A stretch of 64,000 nucleotides of DNA, taken from NCBI GenBank assembly GCA_964544595.1, contig CAZJBM010000013.1, positions 1 to 64,000 of the forward strand. The letters run 5' to 3'. Position numbers and translations under genes: made by a program. Within the stretch, counting starts at the first letter, position 1, and every line of letters starts with the position of its first letter. The notes beneath the pieces were generated by a model. That model was not told the DNA's origin. It ran no database searches and was given only the letters and a program-made list of their open reading frames with translations. Below are positions 9,005 to 17,519 of this stretch, piece by piece. This DNA is from JAGBWK01 sp964544595. GTDB taxonomy: Bacteria; Bacteroidota; Bacteroidia; Bacteroidales; Muribaculaceae.

Positions 9005-9085
9005 CCAACCACCGCATTTTCCTCGCCTCATACCACAAACCGACCTCGTCCACCCGCCGATTATGAGTAAATACAGCCCATTTTA

Positions 9086-9640
9086 GAGCCTGTCCCATAA
9101 TATATGTTAAGGCTGAGGTCGCATATCTTGGAGTGATTTTGGAGGCGGCGGGAGGAAGCAATGCCGTCGCATTGTGACCGAGCGACGGCTTCGAAAGCGC
9201 CCAAGATATGCGAGACAGAGGTAATATTCGCTCCTTAAGCGCGTTAACGATATGTGAAACGTTACTCTCTACTTAACTCCAAACAAAAGCACCGTCTCTC
9301 CTCGTTCTTCGCCAGAACGAACACAAAGCTGAATATTAGGCATTTAGAAGGAATAATATACGTTTTGAAGACCGGATGCCAATGGCGGATGCCGCCTGAG
9401 CGTCAAGAGCGGATTGCCTCAATCGCGGAAAGGCATAGACGGCAACAAGCGGGTTAAGCCGCGGCTACGAGCAGCTGCTCACCACGGCGACGGCAATGAC
9501 GAAGATGGCCTTCATTATGATTCAGCTCAAGCATACTTATCTGCCGCAAGCCGTATCGTTTCAACATGCTCACATAGACGCTCCACGGGCGATGGGGGCG
9601 ACCGTCGCCTCAGCGTTAACAGATTTTATGGGACAGGCTC
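9086..9640. mobile_element. Degenerate IS5-type insertion sequence with both ends
   Basis: The left end GAGCCTGTCCCATAA (9086) and the right end TTATGGGACAGGCTC (to 9640) are inverted copies that stay similar for about 33 bp with three mismatches. A TTA triplet flanks each end (9083-9085 and 9641-9643), a 3-bp target duplication of the TNA kind used by IS5 relatives. At 555 bp it is shorter than a working IS of this group, and the transposase frame inside is broken. Bases 8875-9085 upstream hold the promoter at 8973-9004 and nothing else that I can see. Confidence 0.8.
9254..9510 (+). pseudogene. Transposase fragment, IS5 family
   Basis: The open frame from 9254 encodes HLEGIIYVLKTGCQWRMPPE, the N-terminal signature of IS5/IS1031-group transposases. 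Near 9414 the matching frame shifts, and the next frame shows SRKGIDGNKRVK, a piece from the middle of the same protein (usually followed by GRKRH). The stretch between is missing, so the gene has suffered an internal deletion and frameshifts. A C-terminal remnant TDFMGQALKQ is readable near the right end of the element. Confidence 0.7.
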
Positions 9641-9796
9641 TTAAACAGGAGGCGGGATATGAAGAAACCAATAAGCCACCATGCGGAGAAGTGATTATGT
9701 AGGAAACTGGGTGAGAAAAATTGCGGCAATCTCTTGGCTGGTTGTCGTTATTTTGCGATATTTGCATATTCATAACTTTTCACAATCGCGCTACCA

Positions 9797-10579
9797 ATGA
9801 ATAAAATCGTTGAGAAAGAACACTTTTCGGAAAATGTGGTGAAGCTCGTGGTCGAGGCTCCGCTAATAGCCAAATCGCGCCGCCCGGGACACTTCGTTAT
9901 CGTTATCGCCGACGAAATGGGCGAGCGCATACCCCTCACCATAGCGGACTCCGATACCGAGAAAGGCACCATTACGTTAGTCATACAGGCCATAGGCCCA
10001 TCCACGCGCAAAATATGCTCGCTTGAGCCGGGCGAATTTCTCCACGACGTTGTAGGGCCGCTCGGCCGGGCAACCGAAATCGCCAATTACGGCACTGTCG
10101 TATGCTGCGGAGGAGGCGTCGGCGTGGCCCCGCTTCTCCCTATCATCAAGGCCCTGAAGCAAGCCGGCAACCGAGTGGTGTCGGTGCTCGCCGCCCGCAC
10201 CAAAGAGCTTATCATCCTTGAGCCGCAGGTGGCCGAACACTCCGACGAGGTCATCATCATGACCGACGACGGCTCTTACGGCACAAAAGGATTGGTCACC
10301 AACGGCGTTGAGAGCGTGATTCAGCGCGAGCCGGTCGACCTGGTGGTCACTATCGGCCCCGCCGTAATGATGAAATTCGTGTCGCTGCTGACCAAGAAAT
10401 ACGAAGTGCCTACGATGGCTTCGCTCAACACTATCATGGTCGACGGCACCGGCATGTGCGGCGCTTGCCGCGTCACCGTCGGGGGCAAGATGAGATTTGT
10501 ATGTGTCGACGGACCCGAATTCGACGCCCACCAAGTGGATTTCGACGAAATGATGATGCGCCTGCGCTCTTACAATTAA
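9797..10579 (+). CDS. FAD/NAD-binding, [2Fe-2S] oxidoreductase subunit (NfnA-like / ferredoxin-NADP reductase alpha type)
   Basis: A 260-residue protein of the dihydroorotate-dehydrogenase-electron-transfer family. It has an N-terminal FAD-binding barrel (PGHFVIVIADEMGERIPLTIAD), a NAD(P)-binding half beginning CCGGGVGVAPLLP, and a C-terminal [2Fe-2S] motif with GTGMCGACRVTVGG and a later Cys in RFVCVDGPEFD. With the next gene it forms the pair annotated in anaerobes as NfnAB or SudAB. Such pairs bifurcate electrons between NADH, NADPH and ferredoxin, or reduce polysulfide. Which reaction applies here cannot be told from sequence alone. The gap to the partner gene is 97 bp. Confidence 0.85.
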   Translation: MNKIVEKEHFSENVVKLVVEAPLIAKSRRPGHFVIVIADEMGERIPLTIADSDTEKGTITLVIQAIGPSTRKICSLEPGEFLHDVVGPLGRATEIANYGTVVCCGGGVGVAPLLPIIKALKQAGNRVVSVLAARTKELIILEPQVAEHSDEVIIMTDDGSYGTKGLVTNGVESVIQREPVDLVVTIGPAVMMKFVSLLTKKYEVPTMASLNTIMVDGTGMCGACRVTVGGKMRFVCVDGPEFDAHQVDFDEMMMRLRSYN

Positions 10580-10676
10580 AAACCTGTTATTTCGCCGACT
10601 TATCTCTCCGAGCAACAACAAACGCTATACGCGCCATACGTAAGAGCAAGTATCAAAAACTACTTAACTGATCAAA

Positions 10677-12125
10677 ATGTCAACAATATCTCCCCGCGAC
10701 GCCCAATGGCGCCAGCAACTCCGCGACGCCATGACGGCAAAAGAGCGCACCGCGATACCACGCGCCAAGATGCCCGAATTGCCGGCCGACTACCGCGTCA
10801 CCTGCAACGAAGAGGTCAATCAGGGCCTTTCGCAAGAACAGGCCGTGCTTGAGGCCACCCGCTGCCTTGACTGCCCCGACCCTCAATGCGTCACCGGATG
10901 CCCCGTAGGCATTAACATACCCGGATTCATCAAAAACATTCAGCGCAAGAATTTCCGCGACGCCGCCGCCACTCTCAAAGAGACTTCGGCGCTTCCGGCC
11001 GTTTGCGGCCGCGTCTGCCCCCAGGAAAAGCAGTGCGAGTCGAAGTGCATATACCTGAAGATGAAGAAGCCCGCCGTGGCGATAGGCTATCTTGAGCGCT
11101 TTGCCGCCGACCGCGAGCAGAATTCCGACGAAAAAGCCCCCGTCGCCGTAGCTCCGGCCAACGGTAAGCGAGTGGCGGTGGTAGGCTCAGGCCCCGCCGG
11201 GCTTTCTTTTGCCGGCGATATGGTGAAACTCGGCTACGACGTGACCGTCTACGAGGCCCTGCATGAGATAGGAGGTGTGCTTAAATACGGTATTCCCGAA
11301 TTCCGCTTGCCCAACTCGGTGGTCGACGTCGAGATCGACGCCCTCGCCTCGCTCGGAGTAAAATTCGTGAAAGACTGCGTGATAGGCAAGACTCTCTCTT
11401 ACGACGACCTCCACAATCTCGGCTACGACGGCATCTTTGTGGCCTCAGGGGCCGGCTTGCCCCGCTTCATGGGCATACCCGGCGAAAACCTCATCAACGT
11501 GTTATCGTCAAACGAATATCTCACCCGCATCAATCTCATGGGAGCCGGACACGGGGGCGCGACCCCGGTGCCTCACGGCAAGCGTGTCGCCGTGATTGGC
11601 GGAGGCAACACGGCGATGGACTCCGTGCGCACAGCGCGCCGAATGGGAGCGGAGCACGCCATGATAGTCTACCGCCGCGGCGAAGCCGAAATGCCTGCCC
11701 GCACCGAGGAGGTGAAACACGCCAAAGAGGAAGGTGTCGAATTCCTTAACCTCTGCAACCCGGTGGAATATATCGGCGACGAGACCGGTCATGTGAAAGC
11801 GATGCGCATACAGCGCATGGAGCTTGGCGATCCCGACGAATCCGGGCGCCGCTCGCCGGTGCCTATCCCCGGAGCTATCGAGGAGATTCCCGTGGATGTG
11901 GTTATCGTCAGCGTAGGCGTGTCGCCCAACCCGCTAATCCCCAATTCGTTCGCTGGCCTCGATGTCACCCGCCGCGGCACTCTGCAGGTCGACGACACCC
12001 TGCTCACCACCCTCCCCGACCTTTACGCCGGAGGCGACATAGTGCGCGGAGGCGCGACCGTTATACTCGCCATGGGCGATGGACGCCATGCCGCGGCCTC
12101 GATGCACTCCGCCCTCAGCAACTAA
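10677..12125 (+). CDS. gltA: NADPH-dependent glutamate synthase-type flavoprotein (GltA/NfnB-like)
   Basis: A 482-residue flavoprotein related to the glutamate synthase small subunit. The N-terminal part has two [4Fe-4S] cysteine sets (CLDCPDPQC...C and CGRVCPQEKQCESKC). An FAD dinucleotide fold follows (VAVVGSGPAGLS), then an NADPH fold (VAVIGGGNTAMDS), and a C-terminal GGD segment before the last helix. There is no large glutamate synthase subunit in the window. Together with the NfnA-like gene upstream, this favours a ferredoxin:NADP oxidoreductase role over glutamate synthesis. A strong terminator follows at 12187-12225. The symbol reflects the usual automatic naming only. Confidence 0.85.
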   Translation: MSTISPRDAQWRQQLRDAMTAKERTAIPRAKMPELPADYRVTCNEEVNQGLSQEQAVLEATRCLDCPDPQCVTGCPVGINIPGFIKNIQRKNFRDAAATLKETSALPAVCGRVCPQEKQCESKCIYLKMKKPAVAIGYLERFAADREQNSDEKAPVAVAPANGKRVAVVGSGPAGLSFAGDMVKLGYDVTVYEALHEIGGVLKYGIPEFRLPNSVVDVEIDALASLGVKFVKDCVIGKTLSYDDLHNLGYDGIFVASGAGLPRFMGIPGENLINVLSSNEYLTRINLMGAGHGGATPVPHGKRVAVIGGGNTAMDSVRTARRMGAEHAMIVYRRGEAEMPARTEEVKHAKEEGVEFLNLCNPVEYIGDETGHVKAMRIQRMELGDPDESGRRSPVPIPGAIEEIPVDVVIVSVGVSPNPLIPNSFAGLDVTRRGTLQVDDTLLTTLPDLYAGGDIVRGGATVILAMGDGRHAAASMHSALSN

Positions 12126-12186
12126 AGCGCCAGCATAAATGTTATCGATAGGCTATACGCTTATCCCCGACACCTGTAAAGTAATA

Positions 12187-12225
12187 AGAGCCGCAGCCGA
12201 CAAAACACCGATTGGCTGCGGCTCT
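12187..12225 (+). terminator. Rho-independent terminator after the flavoprotein pair
   Basis: The stem AGAGCCGCAGCC (12187-12198) pairs with GGCTGCGGCTCT (12214-12225), followed by CACTTTTTT. From there to 12348 I see a small hairpin in the transporter leader (GAAGAGG at 12304-12310 with CCTCTTC at 12316-12322) and no known riboswitch. Confidence 0.85.
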
Positions 12226-12348
12226 CACTTTTTTAATGCGGGGGTTTAGGTATTTTTAACATTTTTGCGTAACTTCGCGGCGATATTCTGAAACCAATAT
12301 AACGAAGAGGATTGGCCTCTTCAGGTACGTATTCTAAGGTAATTTGCT

Positions 12349-14037
12349 ATGAATCTTACAGGCAAACTTGACTTTCGCCCCAAACTGTGGGGCGCGCTTG
12401 CGCATTACAATCGGCGCAAATTCCAAGCCGACCTCGTGGCCGGCGTAGTTGTGGGCATCGTGGCCCTTCCTCTGGCTATCGCCTTCGCCATTGCCTCCGG
12501 AGTAAGCCCTACAATCGGCCTCATCACCGCCATTGTAGGCGGCTTCATCGTCTCGGCCTTTGGCGGCAACTCGGTGCAGATCGGCGGTCCTACGGGCGCA
12601 TTCATCGTGATAGTCTACGGTATAATAGCCAATTACGGCATCGAGGGGCTTGCAGTGGCCACCTTTATGGCCGGGCTTATATTGGTGCTGATGGGAGTGT
12701 TCCGACTCGGCACCGTCATCAAATTCATCCCCTACCCCATTGTCGTGGGCTTCACCGCGGGCATCGCCCTCACTATCGCTTCAACCCAGGTCAACGACTT
12801 CTTTGGCTTAGGGCTTACCGACCTCCCCGGCGAATTTCTCTCGAAATGGTGGGTCTACTGCTGCAACTTCGACCATATAAATCTGATGACAATGGGCGTC
12901 GCGTTGCTGTCGCTCGCCATAATAATCATCGCCCCAAAAATCTCTAAGCGACTCCCCGGCGCGCTTTTAGCCATACTTATAGTGACACCGCTGGTCGTGC
13001 TGCTGAAGAGCTACTATCCTGAGTTTCAGATAGAGACTATCGGCGAGCGTTTCGGCAATATGTCGACCGACCTCCCCGAGGTGCACGGATTCTCTATCAC
13101 TCCCGCCACTATCAACCTCCTCCTCCCCTCAGCGTTCACCATCGCCGTGCTCGGAGCTATCGAGTCGCTGCTCTCGGCCACAGTGGCCGACGGCGTCACC
13201 GGCTCGCACACCAACTCCAACACCGAGCTTATAGGCCAGGGCATAGCCAACATAGCCGTGCCGTTCGTAGGCGGCATCCCCGTCACCGGAGCCATCGCGC
13301 GCACAATGACCAACATCTCCAACGGCGGCCGCACCCCCGTGGCCGGAGTCATCCACGCCGTCGTGCTGCTGCTTATTTTCCTCTTCCTCATGCCGCTTAT
13401 CAACTATGTGCCGATGGCTTGCCTTGCGGCGGTGCTTATGGTTGTGGCCTACAACATGAGCGGCTGGCGCACAATCCGCGCGATGCTCCACAATCCAAAG
13501 GGCGACATCTCGATTATGGCCGTCACATTCATCCTGACCGTGATTTTCGACCTCACTATCGCTATCGAGATAGGTCTGCTCCTGGCTGTGGTTCTCTTCC
13601 TGCGCCGCGTGATGGAAAACACCGAGATACGCACATATTCCGAACAGCTCGACGTGGCCGAAGGCTCCGAGGTCAATCCTATGCACCATGAGGTGCTCGA
13701 CGTGCGCCCCGGCGTGCAGGTCTATGAAATCGACGGCCCCTTCTTCTTCGGCATAGCCACAAAATTCGAGGAGATGATGCGCTCGACTATTGGCGAGAAG
13801 CCCAAAGTGCGCATCATACGTATGCGTAAAGTGCCGTTCATCGACGCCACCGCGCTCCACAACCTTGAAATACTTATCAAATCGTCGCAGGCCGACGGCA
13901 TCCACGTGGTGCTCTCGGGCGTGAAGGACAACGTTAAGGAGACCCTTATCCACGCCGGCATCGACAAGCTTATCGGCTCCGACCATATCTGCCCCCATAT
14001 CTCTATCGCCATTCGCATGGCCAACAAACTCGTTTAG
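12349..14037 (+). CDS. SulP-family anion transporter with STAS domain
   Basis: A 562-residue inner-membrane transporter of the SulP/SLC26 family. About 10-14 hydrophobic segments fill residues 25-430, including the conserved region near VGFTAGIALTIASTQVNDFF and the AIESLLSA segment. The C-terminal ~110 residues are a cytoplasmic STAS domain with MRKVPFIDATALHNLE. SulP proteins move sulfate, bicarbonate or other anions; sequence alone does not separate these. metX follows after 14 bp and hom after that, so co-transcription with methionine and threonine biosynthesis is likely. That makes sulfate or another sulfur anion an attractive substrate, by inference. Confidence 0.9.
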   Translation: MNLTGKLDFRPKLWGALAHYNRRKFQADLVAGVVVGIVALPLAIAFAIASGVSPTIGLITAIVGGFIVSAFGGNSVQIGGPTGAFIVIVYGIIANYGIEGLAVATFMAGLILVLMGVFRLGTVIKFIPYPIVVGFTAGIALTIASTQVNDFFGLGLTDLPGEFLSKWWVYCCNFDHINLMTMGVALLSLAIIIIAPKISKRLPGALLAILIVTPLVVLLKSYYPEFQIETIGERFGNMSTDLPEVHGFSITPATINLLLPSAFTIAVLGAIESLLSATVADGVTGSHTNSNTELIGQGIANIAVPFVGGIPVTGAIARTMTNISNGGRTPVAGVIHAVVLLLIFLFLMPLINYVPMACLAAVLMVVAYNMSGWRTIRAMLHNPKGDISIMAVTFILTVIFDLTIAIEIGLLLAVVLFLRRVMENTEIRTYSEQLDVAEGSEVNPMHHEVLDVRPGVQVYEIDGPFFFGIATKFEEMMRSTIGEKPKVRIIRMRKVPFIDATALHNLEILIKSSQADGIHVVLSGVKDNVKETLIHAGIDKLIGSDHICPHISIAIRMANKLV

Positions 14038-14051
14038 ACCCTTACATAAGA

Positions 14052-15089
14052 TTGCATCATATCTATCACCATAACGAGCCATTCGCGCTGGAGTCGGGAG
14101 CAACGCTCCCCGACTTCAGCATCGCTTATCATACCTATGGCAAACTCAATCCCGAGCGCGACAACGCGATATGGGTATGCCACGCGCTGACGGCCAACAG
14201 CGACGTTGCCGACTGGTGGCCCGGCACAGTGGTCAAGGGTGGATTTCTCGACCCGGAGGAGAATTTTGTCATTTGCGCCAACATTATCGGCTCTTGCTAC
14301 GGCACGACAGGGCCTATGAGCCTCAATCCGGCTACCGGCCAACCCTACTACCGCTCTTTTCCCGCCTACACCATGCGCGACATAGCCCGCGCCCATAGCC
14401 TGCTTGCCGACGCGCTCGGCCTGCGCTCGATCAAGGCTTTGATAGGCAGCTCGGTAGGCGGGTTTCAGGCTCTTGAATGGGCTGTAGAGGAGCCTGAGCG
14501 ATTCGGCAAGATAGTGCTCTGCGCCACCGATGCCTATGCGTCGCCCTGGACTATCGCCGTCGACGAGACCCAGCGCATGGCCATATTCTCCGACCCGACC
14601 TACTTCCTCGATTTCCCCGAAGGGGGAGCCAAAGGACTCGCTGCCGCGCGCGCCATAGGCTTGCTTACTTACCGCGGTCCCGAGGGATACAACCTCACGC
14701 AGCAAGACCCCGCCGAAACCCATTATTGGAACACAGCCGACCCCGCAGCCACGCCTGCTCACCGCGCCTGCACATATCAGCGACATCAGGGCGACAAACT
14801 TGTGAAGCGTTTCGACGCATACTCTTACTGCGCTATTCTCCAGTCGTTTGACACCCACAACGTCGGTCGCGGCCGCGGAGGCATAGCCGCCGCTTTGAGC
14901 CGCGTTAAAGTTCCCGCGCTCGTCATCTCCGTGTCAACCGACATCATCTTCACCCCCTCCGAGATGAGACGCCTCGCCGAGATGCTTCCCGACGCTACTT
15001 ACCGCGAAATCACCTCGCCGTTTGGCCACGACGGATTCCTCGTCGAGGCCGACCAGCTCAATGCCCTCCTCATCCCCTTTCTTCGGTAA
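14052..15089 (+). CDS. metX: Homoserine O-acetyltransferase MetX
   Basis: Alpha/beta-hydrolase fold enzyme that acylates homoserine as the first committed step of methionine synthesis. The 345-residue reading starts with TTG at 14052; no ATG is available before the conserved LESGATLPDFSIAYHTYG block, so the TTG start is preferred. The nucleophile Ser134 lies in IGSSVGGFQ, the acid is Asp297 in STDIIFTP and the base His326 in FGHDGF. It follows the SulP gene by 14 bp and precedes hom by about 100 bp. Whether the acyl donor is acetyl- or succinyl-CoA is not settled from sequence; acetyl is usual for MetX. Confidence 0.94.
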   Translation: MHHIYHHNEPFALESGATLPDFSIAYHTYGKLNPERDNAIWVCHALTANSDVADWWPGTVVKGGFLDPEENFVICANIIGSCYGTTGPMSLNPATGQPYYRSFPAYTMRDIARAHSLLADALGLRSIKALIGSSVGGFQALEWAVEEPERFGKIVLCATDAYASPWTIAVDETQRMAIFSDPTYFLDFPEGGAKGLAAARAIGLLTYRGPEGYNLTQQDPAETHYWNTADPAATPAHRACTYQRHQGDKLVKRFDAYSYCAILQSFDTHNVGRGRGGIAAALSRVKVPALVISVSTDIIFTPSEMRRLAEMLPDATYREITSPFGHDGFLVEADQLNALLIPFLR

Positions 15090-15149
15090 TCCTTCGCGCG
15101 ATCGCCCTAATTTTGCCGCCGCATAGGCGGTATTTACGGCGATTTTTCT

Positions 15150-15157
15150 TACCTTTG
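15150..15157 (+). promoter_or_regulatory. Possible -7 promoter element upstream of hom
   Basis: TACCTTTG matches the Bacteroidetes -7 box 36 bp before the hom start codon, but no TTTG stands at the right distance upstream. hom may therefore have its own start in addition to read-through from metX. Confidence 0.35.
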
Positions 15158-15192
15158 CTCTCAGAAATATTCTCACATTTTTCAATCACATC

Positions 15193-16416
15193 ATGCAACA
15201 AAACGAAGATAAGATGCTCAAAGTAGGCCTTATAGGTTTCGGAACGGTCGGGCAAGGCATATATCAGGTGCTTTCAAAGTCGAAGAACGCCCGCGCCGAG
15301 ATCTCGCGTATCTGCGTGCGCGACCTGTCCAAGCCGCGTCGCGTGGAGGCGCCGAAGCATCTGTTCACCGCCGACGCCGGCGATATAATCTCCGACCCCG
15401 ATATAGACATTATCGTGGAGGTAATCGATAAAGCCGAGCCGGCCTTTGAAATCGTCAGCGCTGCTCTCAAGGCCGGAAAGCACGTCGTCACAGGCAACAA
15501 GGCCATGCTTGGCCGTCATCTGCCCGAGCTTATCGACCTTCAGCGCGAGCATGATGTGGCGCTGCTCTACGACGCGTCGTCGTGCGGCTCAATCCCCGTG
15601 ATCCGCAATCTTGAGGAATACTACGACAACGACCTGCTCCTCGAAGTGAAAGGCATACTCAACGGATCGTCCAACTTCATCCTTTCGCGCGTGTTTGACC
15701 ACGGCGAGAGCTACGCCGACGCCTTGCGCCGCGCCCAGGAGCTTGGCTTTGCCGAGAGCGACCCCTCATACGACATCGAGGGCTACGACTCGCTTTTCAA
15801 GCTCGTCATAATCACCATGCACGCCCTGGGGGTGTACGTCGACCCCGACACGGTATTCACCTATGGGATCTCCTCCATCCACGATTCCGACATACAGTAC
15901 GCCCGCGAGAAGCGCGCCAAAATCAAGCTCGTCGCGCAAGTGGTGAAACTCACCGACGAGGAGTTCACCATGTTTGTCATGCCGGAGTTCGTAATGCCCT
16001 CGAAATATATCTACAGCGTCGACGACGAGTACAACGGCGTAGTGATCCGCGGCGAGTGCTACGACCGCCAGTTTATGTTCGGCAAAGGCGCCGGGTCGCT
16101 CCCAACGGCCTCTTCGATTCTCAGCGACATCACCGCCCTGCACCATAACTACCGCTACGGCTACAAAAAGATGCGCTTCGTCTCCCTCCCGGCCTACACC
16201 ACCGACGTGACTCTCCGCATCTACGCCCGCTACTCGACAACCAACATTCTCCACGTCGTGGACTTCGACCGCATCCACGAGCAATACATCTCCGGCGAGA
16301 GCAACTACGTGATCGCCGACGTGAAGCTCTCGGAGCTTATCGCGAAGCGCGACCGCCTCAACTCCCCCGACCTTTTCCTGGCCAACATACCCCAATTCTT
16401 CATCGACAAAGACTGA
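15193..16416 (+). CDS. hom: Homoserine dehydrogenase
   Basis: NAD(P)-dependent reduction of aspartate semialdehyde to homoserine, feeding threonine and methionine. The 407-residue protein opens with the nucleotide-binding GLIGFGTVGQGIYQVL. It has the conserved GNKAMLGRH loop, the catalytic-domain ILNGSSNFILSR segment and the ESDPSYDIEGYD region. The C-terminal ~90 residues are short for a full ACT domain, so feedback control by threonine may be altered. Positions 15193 and 15214 (MLKVGL) are both possible starts; the first is used here. Placement behind metX puts the enzyme making homoserine next to the one using it. Confidence 0.94.
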   Translation: MQQNEDKMLKVGLIGFGTVGQGIYQVLSKSKNARAEISRICVRDLSKPRRVEAPKHLFTADAGDIISDPDIDIIVEVIDKAEPAFEIVSAALKAGKHVVTGNKAMLGRHLPELIDLQREHDVALLYDASSCGSIPVIRNLEEYYDNDLLLEVKGILNGSSNFILSRVFDHGESYADALRRAQELGFAESDPSYDIEGYDSLFKLVIITMHALGVYVDPDTVFTYGISSIHDSDIQYAREKRAKIKLVAQVVKLTDEEFTMFVMPEFVMPSKYIYSVDDEYNGVVIRGECYDRQFMFGKGAGSLPTASSILSDITALHHNYRYGYKKMRFVSLPAYTTDVTLRIYARYSTTNILHVVDFDRIHEQYISGESNYVIADVKLSELIAKRDRLNSPDLFLANIPQFFIDKD

Positions 16417-16449
16417 GCGCATAGCGGCGGCGAATACTCAGTATTGAGT

Positions 16450-16481
16450 ATTGAATCATAATCATCGATTAGCTAATTTTG
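16450..16481 (+). promoter_or_regulatory. Promoter of the hemerythrin-LuxR regulator
   Basis: A TTGA at 16450-16453 and TAATTTTG at 16474-16481 are 20 bp apart, fitting the -33/-7 pattern. The start codon lies about 30 bp downstream. Confidence 0.5.
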
Positions 16482-16511
16482 CATTGACAAGCAGGAATCC
16501 TTAAATGCGCG

Positions 16512-17453
16512 ATGAAACAGATAAAGCTATATACTGCCGACGACAAAATGACGAGCCTCGTATCGAGCAATCCGTTGCTGCTCATGGCCATGAGCCGATT
16601 CGGCATCTCGCTCGGCTTTGCCGACAAAACCGTGAAGCAAGTGTGCGATAATCAGAATGTTGACTCCACGACATTCATTGCCGTCGCCAACTTCATATCA
16701 TTCGGCCACGCCTCTATCGACGGTATCAGCGCTGCCTCCCTGATGCATTATCTCGACAAGGCCCACTCCTACTTCCTCGAATTCAACCTCCCCCGCATCC
16801 GCCGCCAGATAATCGAGGCTATCGACTGCTCGGGGCGCGACGAAGTGGCCATGCTCATACTCAAATTCTATGATGAATACACCGACGAGGTGCGCCGCCA
16901 CATGACCTACGAGAGCCTGACCGTCTTTGACTACGTGCGCTCCCTGCTTGCCGGGCGACTCGACCCCAACTACAATATCGGCGTGTTCGCCTCGGGCCAC
17001 CACAGCATCCACTCTAAGCTCAAAGAGTTGAAGGACATAATCATTCGCTACCTCCCCCAGCGCGACAACAATCTGCTCAACGCCGTGCTCTTCGACCTCA
17101 TCAACTGCGAGGAGGATCTTATCGCGCACTGCAAGGTCGAGGACTCCCTTTTCGTTCCCCTCGTCGAGAAACTTGAGGAGGAGGTCAAGCTCAACCCCAT
17201 CCCTACCATTGAAAGCGAAGGCAACCAGGCCGAATCCGACTCCGACACCCTTTCGCCGCGCGAACGCGAAATCATCGCTTGCGTGGCCTGCGGAATGTCA
17301 AACAAAGAGATTGCCGAAAAACTCTTCATCTCAGTCAACACCGTGACCACCCACCGCCGCAACCTCGCCCAGAAGCTCCAGATTCACTCCCCCGCCGGCC
17401 TCGCCATCTACGCCGTCATCAACAAAATCGTCGACCTCTCCAACCTAAAGTAA
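16512..17453 (+). CDS. Hemerythrin-like domain fused to a LuxR-type DNA-binding domain
   Basis: A 313-residue regulator. Residues about 80-225 are helical and rich in His and Glu at spaced positions (ASLMHYLDKAHSYF, RRHMTYES, HHSIHSKLKE, DLIAHCKVEDSLFVPL), as expected of a di-iron hemerythrin-like fold. Residues about 248-305 form a LuxR helix-turn-helix: LSPREREIIACVACGMSNKE, then IAEKLFISVNTVTTHRRNL. Such a protein could sense oxygen, nitric oxide or iron and bind DNA in response. The targets are unknown. It sits alone between hom and a convergent terminator. Confidence 0.82.
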   Translation: MKQIKLYTADDKMTSLVSSNPLLLMAMSRFGISLGFADKTVKQVCDNQNVDSTTFIAVANFISFGHASIDGISAASLMHYLDKAHSYFLEFNLPRIRRQIIEAIDCSGRDEVAMLILKFYDEYTDEVRRHMTYESLTVFDYVRSLLAGRLDPNYNIGVFASGHHSIHSKLKELKDIIIRYLPQRDNNLLNAVLFDLINCEEDLIAHCKVEDSLFVPLVEKLEEEVKLNPIPTIESEGNQAESDSDTLSPREREIIACVACGMSNKEIAEKLFISVNTVTTHRRNLAQKLQIHSPAGLAIYAVINKIVDLSNLK

Positions 17454-17466
17454 CCTATAAATGGGG

Positions 17467-17496
17467 GGGGGGCGCGGACTCTCATCCGCGCCCCCC
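17467..17496. terminator. Strong GC-rich hairpin between convergent genes
   Basis: GGGGGGCGCGGA (17467-17478) pairs with TCCGCGCCCCCC (17485-17496), followed by TTTATTC. It lies between the stop codons of the LuxR-type regulator and the secreted protein on the other strand. Confidence 0.75.
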
Positions 17497-17519
17497 TTTA
17501 TTCATTTGTAGGCAACCGA

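Noticed and set aside
12241..12348. SAM or other sulfur-related riboswitch before the SulP-metX-hom genes
   Set aside because: Only a simple 7-bp hairpin is visible; I could not match a known riboswitch core by eye.
13129..14103. A 324-residue frame opposite the SulP gene
   Set aside because: It is rich in His, Asp and Gly with no domain, a mirror of the membrane protein codons on the other strand.
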